Assembly: GCA_934457145.1 (NCBI GenBank) | Contig: CAKSHP010000006.1 | Span: 1-64,000 of the forward strand | Reading direction: 5' to 3' | DNA: 64,000 nucleotides | Origin: an uncultured Clostridia bacterium | GTDB taxonomy: Bacteria; Bacillota; Clostridia; UBA1381; UMGS1253 | Part shown: positions 44,266 through 52,953 of the stretch, one piece after another | How positions within the stretch are numbered: the stretch's first letter is position 1 | Layout: every line of letters starts with the position of its first letter | Notes under the pieces: model-generated | Seen by the model: only the letters and a program-made list of their open reading frames with translations | What the model was told of the DNA's origin: nothing | Database searches by the model: none | Translations under genes and position numbers: made by a program

Positions 44266-44289
44266 AAATTTTGAAAGGAGACCAACTAT

Positions 44290-44594
44290 GATTTGTCAAT
44301 AGAAAAATGAAAACTTTTTAAATAATTTTGTATAGCTAAAAAAGTGTATAGCAAACAAAGCATTCTTTAAAATGCTTTTGAAAATTGAATATAGTAAAGG
44401 TAAGACTTAGGCTAAGTTGAACTCAACATTGTCGGTCATCATTTTATTAATGACACAAACCAACTTATGTGCCACATGACCTAAAGCCGCATAATGACGA
44501 CGACCTTGAGATATTTTTAAGTCGTAATAATCTTTGAAAGTATCATTAACTAAGGTTGTTTGCCAAGCAGCATTTATCAATGCATATCGAAGTA
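44290..44594 (-). mobile_element. IS110-family remnant
   Basis: On the minus strand, about 44590-44407 encodes LRYALINAAWQTTLVNDTF, then DYYDLKISQGRRHYAALGHV and MMTDNVEFNLA, followed by a stop. That is the C-terminal end of IS110-family transposases (Transposase_20 part). The N-terminal RuvC-like DEDD domain is missing. The flank to about 44290, with an AAGCATT/AATGCTT hairpin, is probably the end of the element. It sits where the N-terminal half of a heparinase-like gene should be. Confidence 0.8.
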
Positions 44595-45597
44595 GTTTAC
44601 AAAAGATGAAAGATTTGCAAAAAGAGCATATGAAGAAAATGAAACGGTTGCAAATTTTCCGGATTGGAACCCCAGGCACTATCTTGATACGGCTGAGCAG
44701 GCAGCAAAGGTAGCAATTTGTTATGATTGGCTTTATGATGCGTGGACAGCGGAGCAAAGAGAAGTTATTGAAACCGCTCTTTATAAGCATGCGGTTAAAA
44801 CTGCAAAGGATATTATATACGGACAGCATGCGGTAACAGGATTGTTTTTTTTAAGTCAAAAAATAACTGGAATGTTATATGTGCAGCAGGGACAACGCTT
44901 GCCTCGCTTGCAATTGCTGATTTGTATCCGGATGATTGTTTTGATGTTATATCAAAAATGATCAGAACACAGGAAAATATGCTTCCTGAATTTTATCCGG
45001 ACGGAGCGTGGAGCGAGGGTCCGGGATACTGGACTTATCTGATGAGTTCGCTGCCTTTGATGTATTAGGCGGTTGAAGATAATTTCGGAACAGATTTTAA
45101 TTTGACCAAGGCACCGGAATTGGAGAAAACAGGATATTATCTTCCCGCTACCGCATCGGCTGTAGGACAAAATAATTTCCATGTTGACAGCGGTACGTTT
45201 GTTATTGATATGCTTGGCGAACGCTGGGCGTGCGATATAGGACCGGAAGATTATAATTTGCCCGAAATATTCGGAAATTACAGAACGAGATATTACAGAA
45301 ATCGTCCGGAGGGACATAATGTGTATGTTATAAACCCGCAGGACGGCGGAGTAGGACAAAATGTGGAAGATACGTTTGCCCCGGTAGAAAAAACAGTTTC
45401 ATCAAACAGAGGTGCGTATTCAATAATTAATTTGTTTGAACCGTATTCAAAATACGTTACGAAAGCAAGACGGGGTATAAAGCTTGAAGACGACAGACGA
45501 AGCGCAGTTGTAAGAGATGAGTTTGTTCCCGTAACAGATGACAGCAGCGTGTATTGGTTTATGCACACACAGGCGGAAATTAAATTTGCACAATAAA
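44595..45597 (+). pseudogene. Heparinase II/III-like lyase, disrupted second copy
   Basis: The frame FTKDERFAKRAYEENETVAN, NFPDWNPRHYLDTAEQAAKV resembles the toroid part of the 1417-residue protein at 32464. The continuation KNNWNVICAAGTTLASLAIA is in another frame (shift near 44850-44865), an in-frame TAG follows at 45066-45068, and about 100 residues are missing between ASAVGQ and NNFHVDSGTFVIDMLGERWA. The end, SVYWFMHTQAEIKFAQ, stops short of the family's C-terminus. The N-terminal part was replaced by the IS110 remnant. An orphan ribosome binding site and ATG at 44276-44290 may be its old start. Confidence 0.85.
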
Positions 45598-45609
45598 TGC
45601 AAAAATGTA

Positions 45610-45638
45610 TTGATTTTTTTTTAGCGTTGTGATATAAT
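45610..45638 (+). promoter_or_regulatory. Promoter of the lipoprotein gene
   Basis: TTGATT (45610-45615) and TATAAT (45633-45638), 17 bp apart, 76 bp before the TTG start. Confidence 0.75.
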
Positions 45639-45713
45639 CATGTGTACAAATTAAAAGAAAACGAATGGTTTTACCGATAAATTGGTTTTTGTCTGAAAAG
45701 GAGATGTTTTAAT

Positions 45714-46292
45714 TTGAATAAGAAAAAAATACTTGCTGCTATTTTGTGTGCGGCAGTTGTGTTAAGCTTTGCGGCATGCGGCAAAAAAAATGAAAATAAA
45801 AGCGAAGAAAAAACAGGCGAAAATGCAGCTCAAACCGAAAATGTGGATAACGCTGCTCAGGAAAACAAAACAGAAGACGACGGCATAGAGTATGGCGGAG
45901 ACATAGATGAAAACGGCAATGTTTCATATGACAAAAATGTGTCTGCTAAAAATAAAAACAACGCTCCGGCAGCTGCGGATAATAAAACAAATGCTCAGGA
46001 AAATACGGAAAATAAAATTACAATTGAGCGCGACGCAAACGGAAATGTTACTCAGAAAGGCGCAATTGTTATTTTGCAAAAATACACAACCGAACAGCTC
46101 GGGCTTGAAGCGGGCATTGAATATCAGCTGCTGTTTGATGAAAGTAAATCTGATGTAAACGGAAAAGAGTGCTATGTTATAGCGGCTAAAAAGCCGGGAG
46201 AGAACACGCAGGGAGTGTTTTACGTTTCGTTAGACGGAAACGACGTATATAAATACGATATAGATAACGCAAAATATATTAAATTACCGTAA
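45714..46292 (+). CDS. Small lipoprotein of unknown function
   Basis: 192 residues. Translation starts at TTG 45714, 9 nt after AAAAGGAGATG. The signal peptide ends in the lipobox LSFAAC with Cys22. A low-complexity linker rich in Glu, Asn, Lys and Ala (25-105) leads to a C-terminal domain (about 105-192) with EYQLLFDESKSDVNGKECY and GVFYVSLDGNDVYKYD, which looks like a small beta-rich repeat domain. No family recognised. It stands alone with its own promoter and a second promoter downstream. Confidence 0.75.
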   Translation: MNKKKILAAILCAAVVLSFAACGKKNENKSEEKTGENAAQTENVDNAAQENKTEDDGIEYGGDIDENGNVSYDKNVSAKNKNNAPAAADNKTNAQENTENKITIERDANGNVTQKGAIVILQKYTTEQLGLEAGIEYQLLFDESKSDVNGKECYVIAAKKPGENTQGVFYVSLDGNDVYKYDIDNAKYIKLP

Positions 46293-46361
46293 TTATTACA
46301 ACGTTTTTTAGTTTTGAACAAATATTTTTGTGAAAAAAATCAAAAAAATTTTAAAAAATTG

Positions 46362-46390
46362 TTTACAAACCAATATTTTTTTGTTATAAT
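46362..46390 (+). promoter_or_regulatory. Promoter of the solute-binding protein gene
   Basis: TTTACA (46362-46367) and TATAAT (46385-46390) with a 17-bp spacer and AT-rich upstream tracts, consistent with strong expression. Confidence 0.85.
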
Positions 46391-46463
46391 GTGTTATGAA
46401 ATTATGTTGCGCTTTCATTTTTTTGCGCAATTATAATTATATTTTAAAGGAGGAAACAAAAAA

Positions 46464-48086
46464 ATGAAACTGAAAAAAGTGTTATGCGGCATTCTCGCAT
46501 TGTCATTGTCTGCTACAATGATGGTCGGATGCGGCAAGAAGAACGGCGGCAACGACGGCAACTATGAAATGAAAATGGAAGCCGGCGAAGGCAGCAAGAT
46601 TACAAAGGATGTATTTGAACCCACATTGCTTTTGACAGGTTACGACTATGACAAAATGCATGTGTTCCAGGAAGCTTTCAAATACACAAATGTTAAACCG
46701 AAGGCTTATATTGCCGTAACGGCTGATGCAACTCAGGCTTTTGACACAATGCTTACAAGCAAAACAGGAATGGCTGATATAGCTGTTTCGACAATTGCAA
46801 AGATTAACACAGCAGGTCCCGAGGGTGCTTTTATTCCTCTTGACGCTCTTATTGATCAGTATGCTCCCAACATCAAAGCTTACTTTGAAGAGTTCCCGCA
46901 GTATAAGGCTGCTTGCCTTGCTGATAACCGCAACCTTTATGTAATTCCTACTACATATGACACAATTGCTTCCGAAGGTTTCTTCATCAGACAGGACTGG
47001 CTTGATAAATTAGGTCTCAGCGTTCCTACAACTGTTGATGAGTATCATGAAGTTTTAAAAGCATTTAAGACAAAGGATCCTAACGGCAACGGCAAAGCAG
47101 ATGAAATTCCTTTCTTCCAGAGAGGTAAGTCATGGCAGCCTTTGGTACAGCTTTGGGGCGCTTATGCAAGAAACTATGTTGATTCTGACAACAAAGTTCA
47201 CAACGGTAAACTTGAAAACGAATTCAAGACCGCTATGGAAAACATTATCCAGTGGAACAAAGAAGGTTTGATCGACCCCGAAATTTCAACACGTAACAAC
47301 GCAAGAGAAGAGCTTTTGGGCAAGAACGTTGGCGGTTCAACACATGACTGGTTCTCTTCAACAGGTTCATTTACAAAGACTGTAAGAGAGTCTCATGCAG
47401 GCGAAGCTTGGGCAGAGAAATTTGATTTTGCTCCTATTGCTCCTCCGGCAGACATCAACGGCGAAGTTAAAGAAACTTATTCTCGTCCAAAGGTTCGCGG
47501 AAACGGCTGGGGCATCACAGTATCTAACCAGTACGTTGTTGAGTCTATAAAATATATGGACTGGTGGTTTACAGAACAGGGTAAACTCACATACTGGTAT
47601 GGTATGGAAGGAACAGACTATGTTAAAGATGCAAACGGCGAAGTTAAATTCACAGACCTCGTTTTGAATTCTAAGAACGGTGTTCCGATGTACATGAGAG
47701 ACAACGGTCAGCTCGAGCAGGGTGCTCCGATGAGCATGAAAGCTGAGATGGCAGGTATGACAGAGGGTGCTAAAAAAGGTTTTGCTATGTACGAAAGCGA
47801 AATCAAAATCATTCCTCAGTTCCCGACATTTACTTATACTACAGACGAGCGTTCTGAAATGAGCACTCTTCAGGCAGCTGTAGACACTTACATTGACGAA
47901 ACAATTGCTAAGTGGTATGCAGGCGATGCTAAGCTTGATGATGCTTCTTGGAATGCATATGTAAGCAAAGCTAACGAGCTTGGCGCAAAGAGAATTCTTG
48001 AAATCCAGCAGAAGGCTTATGACAGATTCGTAAGCAACGGCGGCGGAGTTGATGACGTAAAAGATAACGTTACATCTAAAAACTAA
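46464..48086 (+). CDS. Extracellular solute-binding lipoprotein (ABC sugar importer, LplA-like)
   Basis: 540 residues. Lipobox TMMVGC with Cys23, then the family 1 solute-binding fold: AYIAVTADATQAFDTMLTSK, FIRQDWLDKLGLSVPTTVDE, and the Asp/Asn-rich loop KDPNGNGKADEIPF seen in large LplA/LipO-type sugar-binding proteins. It delivers an oligosaccharide to an ABC importer. No permease or ATPase gene is nearby, so it must share one encoded elsewhere. Codon use is strikingly different from its neighbours (many GCT, CTT/CTC, AAC, GGC, TTC), suggesting high expression. Confidence 0.9.
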   Translation: MKLKKVLCGILALSLSATMMVGCGKKNGGNDGNYEMKMEAGEGSKITKDVFEPTLLLTGYDYDKMHVFQEAFKYTNVKPKAYIAVTADATQAFDTMLTSKTGMADIAVSTIAKINTAGPEGAFIPLDALIDQYAPNIKAYFEEFPQYKAACLADNRNLYVIPTTYDTIASEGFFIRQDWLDKLGLSVPTTVDEYHEVLKAFKTKDPNGNGKADEIPFFQRGKSWQPLVQLWGAYARNYVDSDNKVHNGKLENEFKTAMENIIQWNKEGLIDPEISTRNNAREELLGKNVGGSTHDWFSSTGSFTKTVRESHAGEAWAEKFDFAPIAPPADINGEVKETYSRPKVRGNGWGITVSNQYVVESIKYMDWWFTEQGKLTYWYGMEGTDYVKDANGEVKFTDLVLNSKNGVPMYMRDNGQLEQGAPMSMKAEMAGMTEGAKKGFAMYESEIKIIPQFPTFTYTTDERSEMSTLQAAVDTYIDETIAKWYAGDAKLDDASWNAYVSKANELGAKRILEIQQKAYDRFVSNGGGVDDVKDNVTSKN

Positions 48087-48100
48087 GAATTAATCAATTT

Positions 48101-48139
48101 AAAATCGCTTTCCGAAAATTTCGGAAAGCGATTTTTTTA
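48101..48139 (+). terminator. Terminator of the solute-binding protein gene
   Basis: AATCGCTTTCCGAAA and its complement form a stem of about 15 bp with a tiny loop, followed by a run of seven T's. From 48140 to 48435 I see no gene, only A-rich sequence. Confidence 0.95.
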
Positions 48140-48437
48140 GTTTTGTCAGAATAAACACTGACTTGAAAAAACGTTCTTTGATGCAGGGAGGAAAGTGTCT
48201 TTATAAATAATCGGTCAGAAGGAAAAGATGTATGATGCAGAACCGCTTTGGCGTGCGGGGAAAATTTAAAAACCATTGGGAGAGGAAAATTTCAAAAAGC
48301 ATAAACACTTGGGGGCAGAAAAAGCAAAACGGCACAAAGAAATGGTAAACATATAAAAAAAGCAAGTTCTTTTTAAACAAAGCTTAAATGCAAAAAAAAA
48401 AGCCTGACTTACACAGAGGGAAGAACGGTGCAAATAA

Positions 48438-48473
48438 AAATCTGCATTCTTATAACAGAACGCAGATTTTTTA
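48438..48473. terminator. Bidirectional terminator downstream of the LtaS-like gene
   Basis: AAATCTGC and GCAGATTT (extended by TTCT/AGAA with one mismatch) form a stem flanked by A's and T's on both strands; it can end the minus-strand synthase transcript. Confidence 0.75.
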
Positions 48474-48529
48474 GTTGTTTATATTGTTATATTGCAAAAA
48501 TTTTCAGTTTAAAAACGAACGGAAAAATG

Positions 48530-50440
48530 TTAATACGAAAACTCGTGCATTTTTTTGTCGTATTTAATAAGCGCATAATATTGAGGCATTTTATATTTAT
48601 CAATAATATCCTGTTGTTCGGGATTGAGATCGCTTGTTTGCTTATCGTCTGAATCAACACAATAGTACGGCGTTATAACGGGAAGTTTTGCTTCGGCATC
48701 CGAAATAAAGCTGTAGTAGGCATCAAGCGGAAGATGCATATATTCAAGCATTTTAACGCCGAGATAGTTTGATGAAATAGTTTGTTTTTTGCCTTGTGAA
48801 ACTGTTAAACCGTATTTTTCAAGCTGTTTTCTGTATGCCTCGTTGCCCCAGATGAGATACGGAGTGTTGTGTGTTAATTTGTCGTTTGTATAGCCTGTTT
48901 CGCTTGTGCTTATGCCTATCTGAGGCAAAATATCGTTTGTCTGCTGATTAAAGTTCGGTAAGTGGTCGCCGTAAAAAACAAGCACCGCGGGAGTGTCGAC
49001 CGATGCAAGATAATCGGCAACCTCGCCTAAAACATTGTCTGTTCTTTCGAGAATTTGCGCATAGCGGTTTACCATGGAATAAACGTTGTCTGCCATGCCT
49101 TCGGTTTTCGCAACGATAGGTTCGCCGGGATCGTTTTCGTCATACGGGAGGTGGTTTTCTATTGTAACGTTAAAGTTAAAATACGGTTTATCCGGGTTTT
49201 GCGATTTAAAATTCTTGTGTGAGGCAATAATCATATCTGAAAGCACACTGTCTTTTGTGTAGCCGTTAAAGGCCTTTTCGGGGTTGGTGCTTTCAATATC
49301 TTCATAAAAAACGGATTTATCAAAGCCTATTCGGGAATATGTGCTGCGTCTGTTATAGAACCACTCGTTGCCGAGGTGCATTGCAATATTATAATATCCG
49401 AAATTTTCTTTTAAAAACGTCGGTATACTGTAGGCATCTTTTGATATATATGTGTTGTACGGAGAAACGATAGCATCTGTTATAAAAGGAAGTGCGTTTC
49501 CGGTTAAAAACTCGAACTCCGAAATTACCGTTCCGCCGCCGAGACCGCGGACGATAAGATCGCCGTATACCGATTCTTTTCTTAAACGTTCAAGGTTTTC
49601 TGTGGGGTTTAAATTCCCTGTAAATTTAAGACCTGTGCGCTTTATATCAAAAAACGATTCGCCCATAATTGCTATAACGTCGGGAGCTATATAATCGCTG
49701 TCCGAAATGCCGCTTCCGGGCTGCTGATTTTGGTATATATCGTTCACAGCCGCTTTGCTGTAGCCGTTTGGGGCATCATACGAGAAAAGAGAAAAGCGAG
49801 TCATAAACATATACAAAAATCCCTTGCTTTGCATAACGGAAATATCAGTCCATATATCGGCAAAGCTTGGTATTGTGCGGTAAAGGTCGGTATTTGTGTA
49901 AATTCCCGTGTATGAAAAAAAGGCGGTTACGGCGCTTAATAAAAACGCGCAGGCTCTTTTTTTCCAATTGATTTTTTGACACCGTATAAACAAAATCACA
50001 AAAATATTTGCCGCGGCGCAAAGCATAATCGATAAAATTATGCGCTTTGAAAAACGGAATTTAAGCATCGAGCCGACGCCTGCCGCTTCGCCGAAAGTGG
50101 TTATATCCGTCGGAATAAAATTTTCGGCGCGAAACTCAACTTTAAAAAAGTTTACAACAAGCATAACGGTAAACACTATACTCACGAAAGAAAACGAAAA
50201 AGCGGCGCTGCCGGACAAAAAATAGAAAATGCAAAGCAATATAAAAAGCGGCAGTGCATTTAGCCATAATAAAATCGGACTAAGCTCCGGCGAGAGCGAT
50301 ACGTTTTCAAAAAACAAGCTTCCGTTTGTTACAAATGTTTGATATCTTGCCAGAAGCAGTGAGCAGAGCATTAAAAAGAAAACTGCTTTGAGAGGTGAAA
50401 GTTTTTTTTCTTTAAGGTTAAAAAGTGTTTTTATATTCAT
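48530..50440 (-). CDS. LTA synthase family sulfatase-like membrane protein
   Basis: 636 residues. The first 210 residues hold five membrane helices. The extracellular domain has the alkaline-phosphatase-superfamily features of LtaS/phosphoglycerol transferases: IAIMGESFFDI (metal Glu), GGGTVISEFEFLTG (Thr nucleophile candidate), and VFYGDHLPNFN (metal Asp/His). It probably transfers glycerol-phosphate units from phosphatidylglycerol to a wall or membrane polymer. A single-gene unit behind an AT-rich 350-bp region shared with the divergent regulator. Exact product (lipoteichoic acid or other polymer) is not decidable. Confidence 0.88.
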   Translation of the reverse strand: MNIKTLFNLKEKKLSPLKAVFFLMLCSLLLARYQTFVTNGSLFFENVSLSPELSPILLWLNALPLFILLCIFYFLSGSAAFSFSFVSIVFTVMLVVNFFKVEFRAENFIPTDITTFGEAAGVGSMLKFRFSKRIILSIMLCAAANIFVILFIRCQKINWKKRACAFLLSAVTAFFSYTGIYTNTDLYRTIPSFADIWTDISVMQSKGFLYMFMTRFSLFSYDAPNGYSKAAVNDIYQNQQPGSGISDSDYIAPDVIAIMGESFFDIKRTGLKFTGNLNPTENLERLRKESVYGDLIVRGLGGGTVISEFEFLTGNALPFITDAIVSPYNTYISKDAYSIPTFLKENFGYYNIAMHLGNEWFYNRRSTYSRIGFDKSVFYEDIESTNPEKAFNGYTKDSVLSDMIIASHKNFKSQNPDKPYFNFNVTIENHLPYDENDPGEPIVAKTEGMADNVYSMVNRYAQILERTDNVLGEVADYLASVDTPAVLVFYGDHLPNFNQQTNDILPQIGISTSETGYTNDKLTHNTPYLIWGNEAYRKQLEKYGLTVSQGKKQTISSNYLGVKMLEYMHLPLDAYYSFISDAEAKLPVITPYYCVDSDDKQTSDLNPEQQDIIDKYKMPQYYALIKYDKKMHEFSY

Positions 50441-50726
50441 AAAAAATCCCCGTTCCGCCGAAAAATCGGCATAAAAATTTCACGGACATTAAAATAATAA
50501 CTTTAAGTCGTAATTACATAAAAATAAAAGCCTAAATGTAATTGTAGCACATATATATGCCATTTGTCAAATTTAATTGAAAAAGGGGCAAAATATGCAA
50601 AAAAAAGCCGCTTTAGATAATATTTTTAATAATTTTAAAATTTTTTTATCAAAAAGGCAAAAAAAATTTTGATTTTTTAAAAAAATTTTAAAATAAGTAT
50701 TGTATAAGTGCCGTTTTGTATGGTAT

Positions 50727-50732
50727 TATAAT
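50727..50732 (+). promoter_or_regulatory. -10 box of the two-component operon
   Basis: TATAAT sits 62 bp before the regulator start; no clear -35 box stands at 17 bp (TTGTAT is 21 bp upstream). The rest of 50441-50794 is extremely AT-rich with long A and T tracts and no gene. Confidence 0.4.
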
Positions 50733-50794
50733 GTTAAATATATGAAAAAATTTATTGCCCGTAAAATTTGTTTTGGGGCAGAAAGGCTGCGGTT

Positions 50795-51484
50795 ATGAAA
50801 ATTCTGATTGTGGATGATGAAAAACTTTTGGTAAAAGGCATTAAGTTTAATTTTGAACAGGACGGCTATGTGTGCGAAACTGCATACGACGGCGAGGAAG
50901 CCGTGAGAATGGCAAAGGACAAAACGATTGACCTTATAATTCTGGACCTTATGCTTCCTAAAGTGGACGGGCTTTCGGCGTGTCAGAAAATCAGGGAATT
51001 TTCAAATGTTCCTATTATTATGCTCACTGCCAAAAGCGAGGATATGGATAAAATTATGGGACTTGAATACGGAGCAGACGATTATATGACAAAACCGTTT
51101 AACATACTGGAGCTTAAAGCAAGAGTTAAGGCTATTTTAAGACGCTTGTCGCATCCTGATGTTAAAAATGATAAAAATGTGTCCTCGCCGGACGGCATAA
51201 ACCTTGATTATAATTTCCGCCGCGCGACTATTGACGGCGTTGATATAGAGCTGACGGCAAAGGAATTTGACCTTTTGGATTTGTTTTTGTCAAATCCGAG
51301 AAAGGTATACAGCAGAGAAAATCTTTTAGATATTATATGGGGCTATGATTATCCGGGCGATATACGTACGGTGGACGTACATGTAAGACGTTTGCGCGAA
51401 AAAATAGAGCCTAACCCGGCACAGCCTAAATATATTCATACCAAGTGGGGAGTGGGTTATTATTACAATTCTGAAGAAAAATAA
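50795..51484 (+). CDS. OmpR-family response regulator
   Basis: 229 residues from ATG 50795, after CAGAAAGGC. The receiver domain has VDDEK, phospho-acceptor Asp51 or 52 in ILDLMLPKVDGL, MLTAKSED and MTKPFN. The winged helix ends TVDVHVRRLREKIE and GVGYYYN. The downstream kinase overlaps or immediately follows it. With a GerMN protein third in the operon, the layout recalls MtrA-MtrB-LpqB. Confidence 0.94.
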   Translation: MKILIVDDEKLLVKGIKFNFEQDGYVCETAYDGEEAVRMAKDKTIDLIILDLMLPKVDGLSACQKIREFSNVPIIMLTAKSEDMDKIMGLEYGADDYMTKPFNILELKARVKAILRRLSHPDVKNDKNVSSPDGINLDYNFRRATIDGVDIELTAKEFDLLDLFLSNPRKVYSRENLLDIIWGYDYPGDIRTVDVHVRRLREKIEPNPAQPKYIHTKWGVGYYYNSEEK

Positions 51485-51554
51485 CCGCACGGACAGCAAG
51501 AAAAAGAATTATTTTCATTCGTCCATACGCTGGAAGTTTGTTACGGCATATGTT

Positions 51555-52925
51555 TTGGTTATGCTTTTTACGCTGTTTTTGTTTTCGGTATACCTTTTGT
51601 CTACATACAAAAATTATTTTTATGAAAATGAAAAGGTTAAACTTTATGCCAAAGCGAATGTGATTTCTTCGGTAATTGAGGAAAACGGAATGGACAACAC
51701 GCGCTCAATTGCAACGGCGACAAAGGATTTGTTTTCCGATTCTCCGGTGAGATTTATGGTTTTGAGCAAACAGGCAATTGTGGTTTATGATAATGATTCG
51801 CAAAACAGTTATTTAAATAAATTTTTTATAAAAGACACCATAAAGTCGGCAATTTCGGGAGATAATGCGAGCAATGTTTTTTCAAATCCGGATAAGACAA
51901 ACAGCATTGATGTTGCAATACCGATAACAAATTCAAACTCGGAAAGTCAGGGAATTATATATTTAAGAAAATCGCTCGTGTCGGTTGATGAATTTTTAGA
52001 CAGTATTTCCTCGGTTATATATAAAATGTCGTTTATTATGGCGGTTATTATTGCGCTTTTGAGTGTTATTATGGCGGGAATTATAACAAAACCGCTTATA
52101 AAGCTTACAAGCGTGACAGCGGAGATTGCAAAGGGAAATTTTGAACAGAAAATGAGCGTTAAAGGGCATGACGAACTTGCCGTTCTGGCGCAGTCGGTAA
52201 ACACAATGAGCGACCGGCTTGCGGCTGTTGAAGAAAGCAGGCGGGTGTTTGTGTCGGACGTGTCGCATGAGCTTAAAACTCCTCTTGCAACTATAAAGCT
52301 TTTGTCGGAATCGATTTTGCAGTCGCAAAGCTTTGACAAAGATATGGTGCATGAATTTTTAAGTGACATGACAAATGAGGTCGACCGCCTTACAAGAATT
52401 ATAGAGCGTCTTTTAACGCTTACGAAAAATGATTCTCAGGTGAGCGCAAATCATTTTGCAACCGTTAATATAACGAAGCTTGCGCAGCTTGCGGTTAAAA
52501 AACTGCGTCCGCTTGCGGAGAAGAAAAATATTGAGCTTAGCTTTGTGTGCGACGCTGATGCAAATGATATAGAAATGCTTTTGGACAGAGATAAAATATA
52601 CGAGGCGATTTACAACATCGCAGATAACAGTATAAAGTATACACCTGAAGGCGGCAAAGTTGATGTAAGACTTTTAAATGATCTTGCCGGAGTTATGATT
52701 GAGATTGAAGATAACGGCATAGGAATTCCCAAAGACGACACAGCGCATATTTTTGACAGATTTTACAGAGTTGATAAAGCGCGTGCACGCGATACGGGAG
52801 GAACTGGACTGGGGCTTGCGATAGCTTCGGAGGCTGTGAGCCAGCATGGCGGACATATAGAGGTTATAAGCGAGGAAGGCGTTGGAAGCAAGTTTATAAT
52901 TATTCTGCCTTACTCGGGAAAATAA
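51555..52925 (+). CDS. Sensor histidine kinase
   Basis: 456 residues in the part that starts with TTG 51555. The true start is likely upstream: in-frame codons back to about 51462 read LKKNNRTDSKKKNYFHSSIR and complete the first membrane helix, but offer only ATT/CTG starts, 5-14 nt after GGGGAGTGGG. Membrane helices at the N-terminus and about 155-178 flank a 130-residue sensor. HAMP follows, then VSDVSHELKTPLAT with the phospho-His, NIADNSIKYT, EDNGIGIP and GGTGLGLAIA. It is the partner of the regulator just upstream. Confidence 0.9.
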   Translation: MVMLFTLFLFSVYLLSTYKNYFYENEKVKLYAKANVISSVIEENGMDNTRSIATATKDLFSDSPVRFMVLSKQAIVVYDNDSQNSYLNKFFIKDTIKSAISGDNASNVFSNPDKTNSIDVAIPITNSNSESQGIIYLRKSLVSVDEFLDSISSVIYKMSFIMAVIIALLSVIMAGIITKPLIKLTSVTAEIAKGNFEQKMSVKGHDELAVLAQSVNTMSDRLAAVEESRRVFVSDVSHELKTPLATIKLLSESILQSQSFDKDMVHEFLSDMTNEVDRLTRIIERLLTLTKNDSQVSANHFATVNITKLAQLAVKKLRPLAEKKNIELSFVCDADANDIEMLLDRDKIYEAIYNIADNSIKYTPEGGKVDVRLLNDLAGVMIEIEDNGIGIPKDDTAHIFDRFYRVDKARARDTGGTGLGLAIASEAVSQHGGHIEVISEEGVGSKFIIILPYSGK

Positions 52926-52953
52926 AAAAATAAATGCAAAACGGGAGGCGGCA

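Noticed and set aside
44407..44829. Minus-strand frame of 140 codons as a single gene
   Set aside because: Only its last 60 codons match IS110; the front part is antisense to the disrupted heparinase-like gene.
48140..48437. Possible small gene between the solute-binding protein and the LtaS-like gene
   Set aside because: Short frames have no ribosome binding site and A-rich random-looking codons; nothing supportable.
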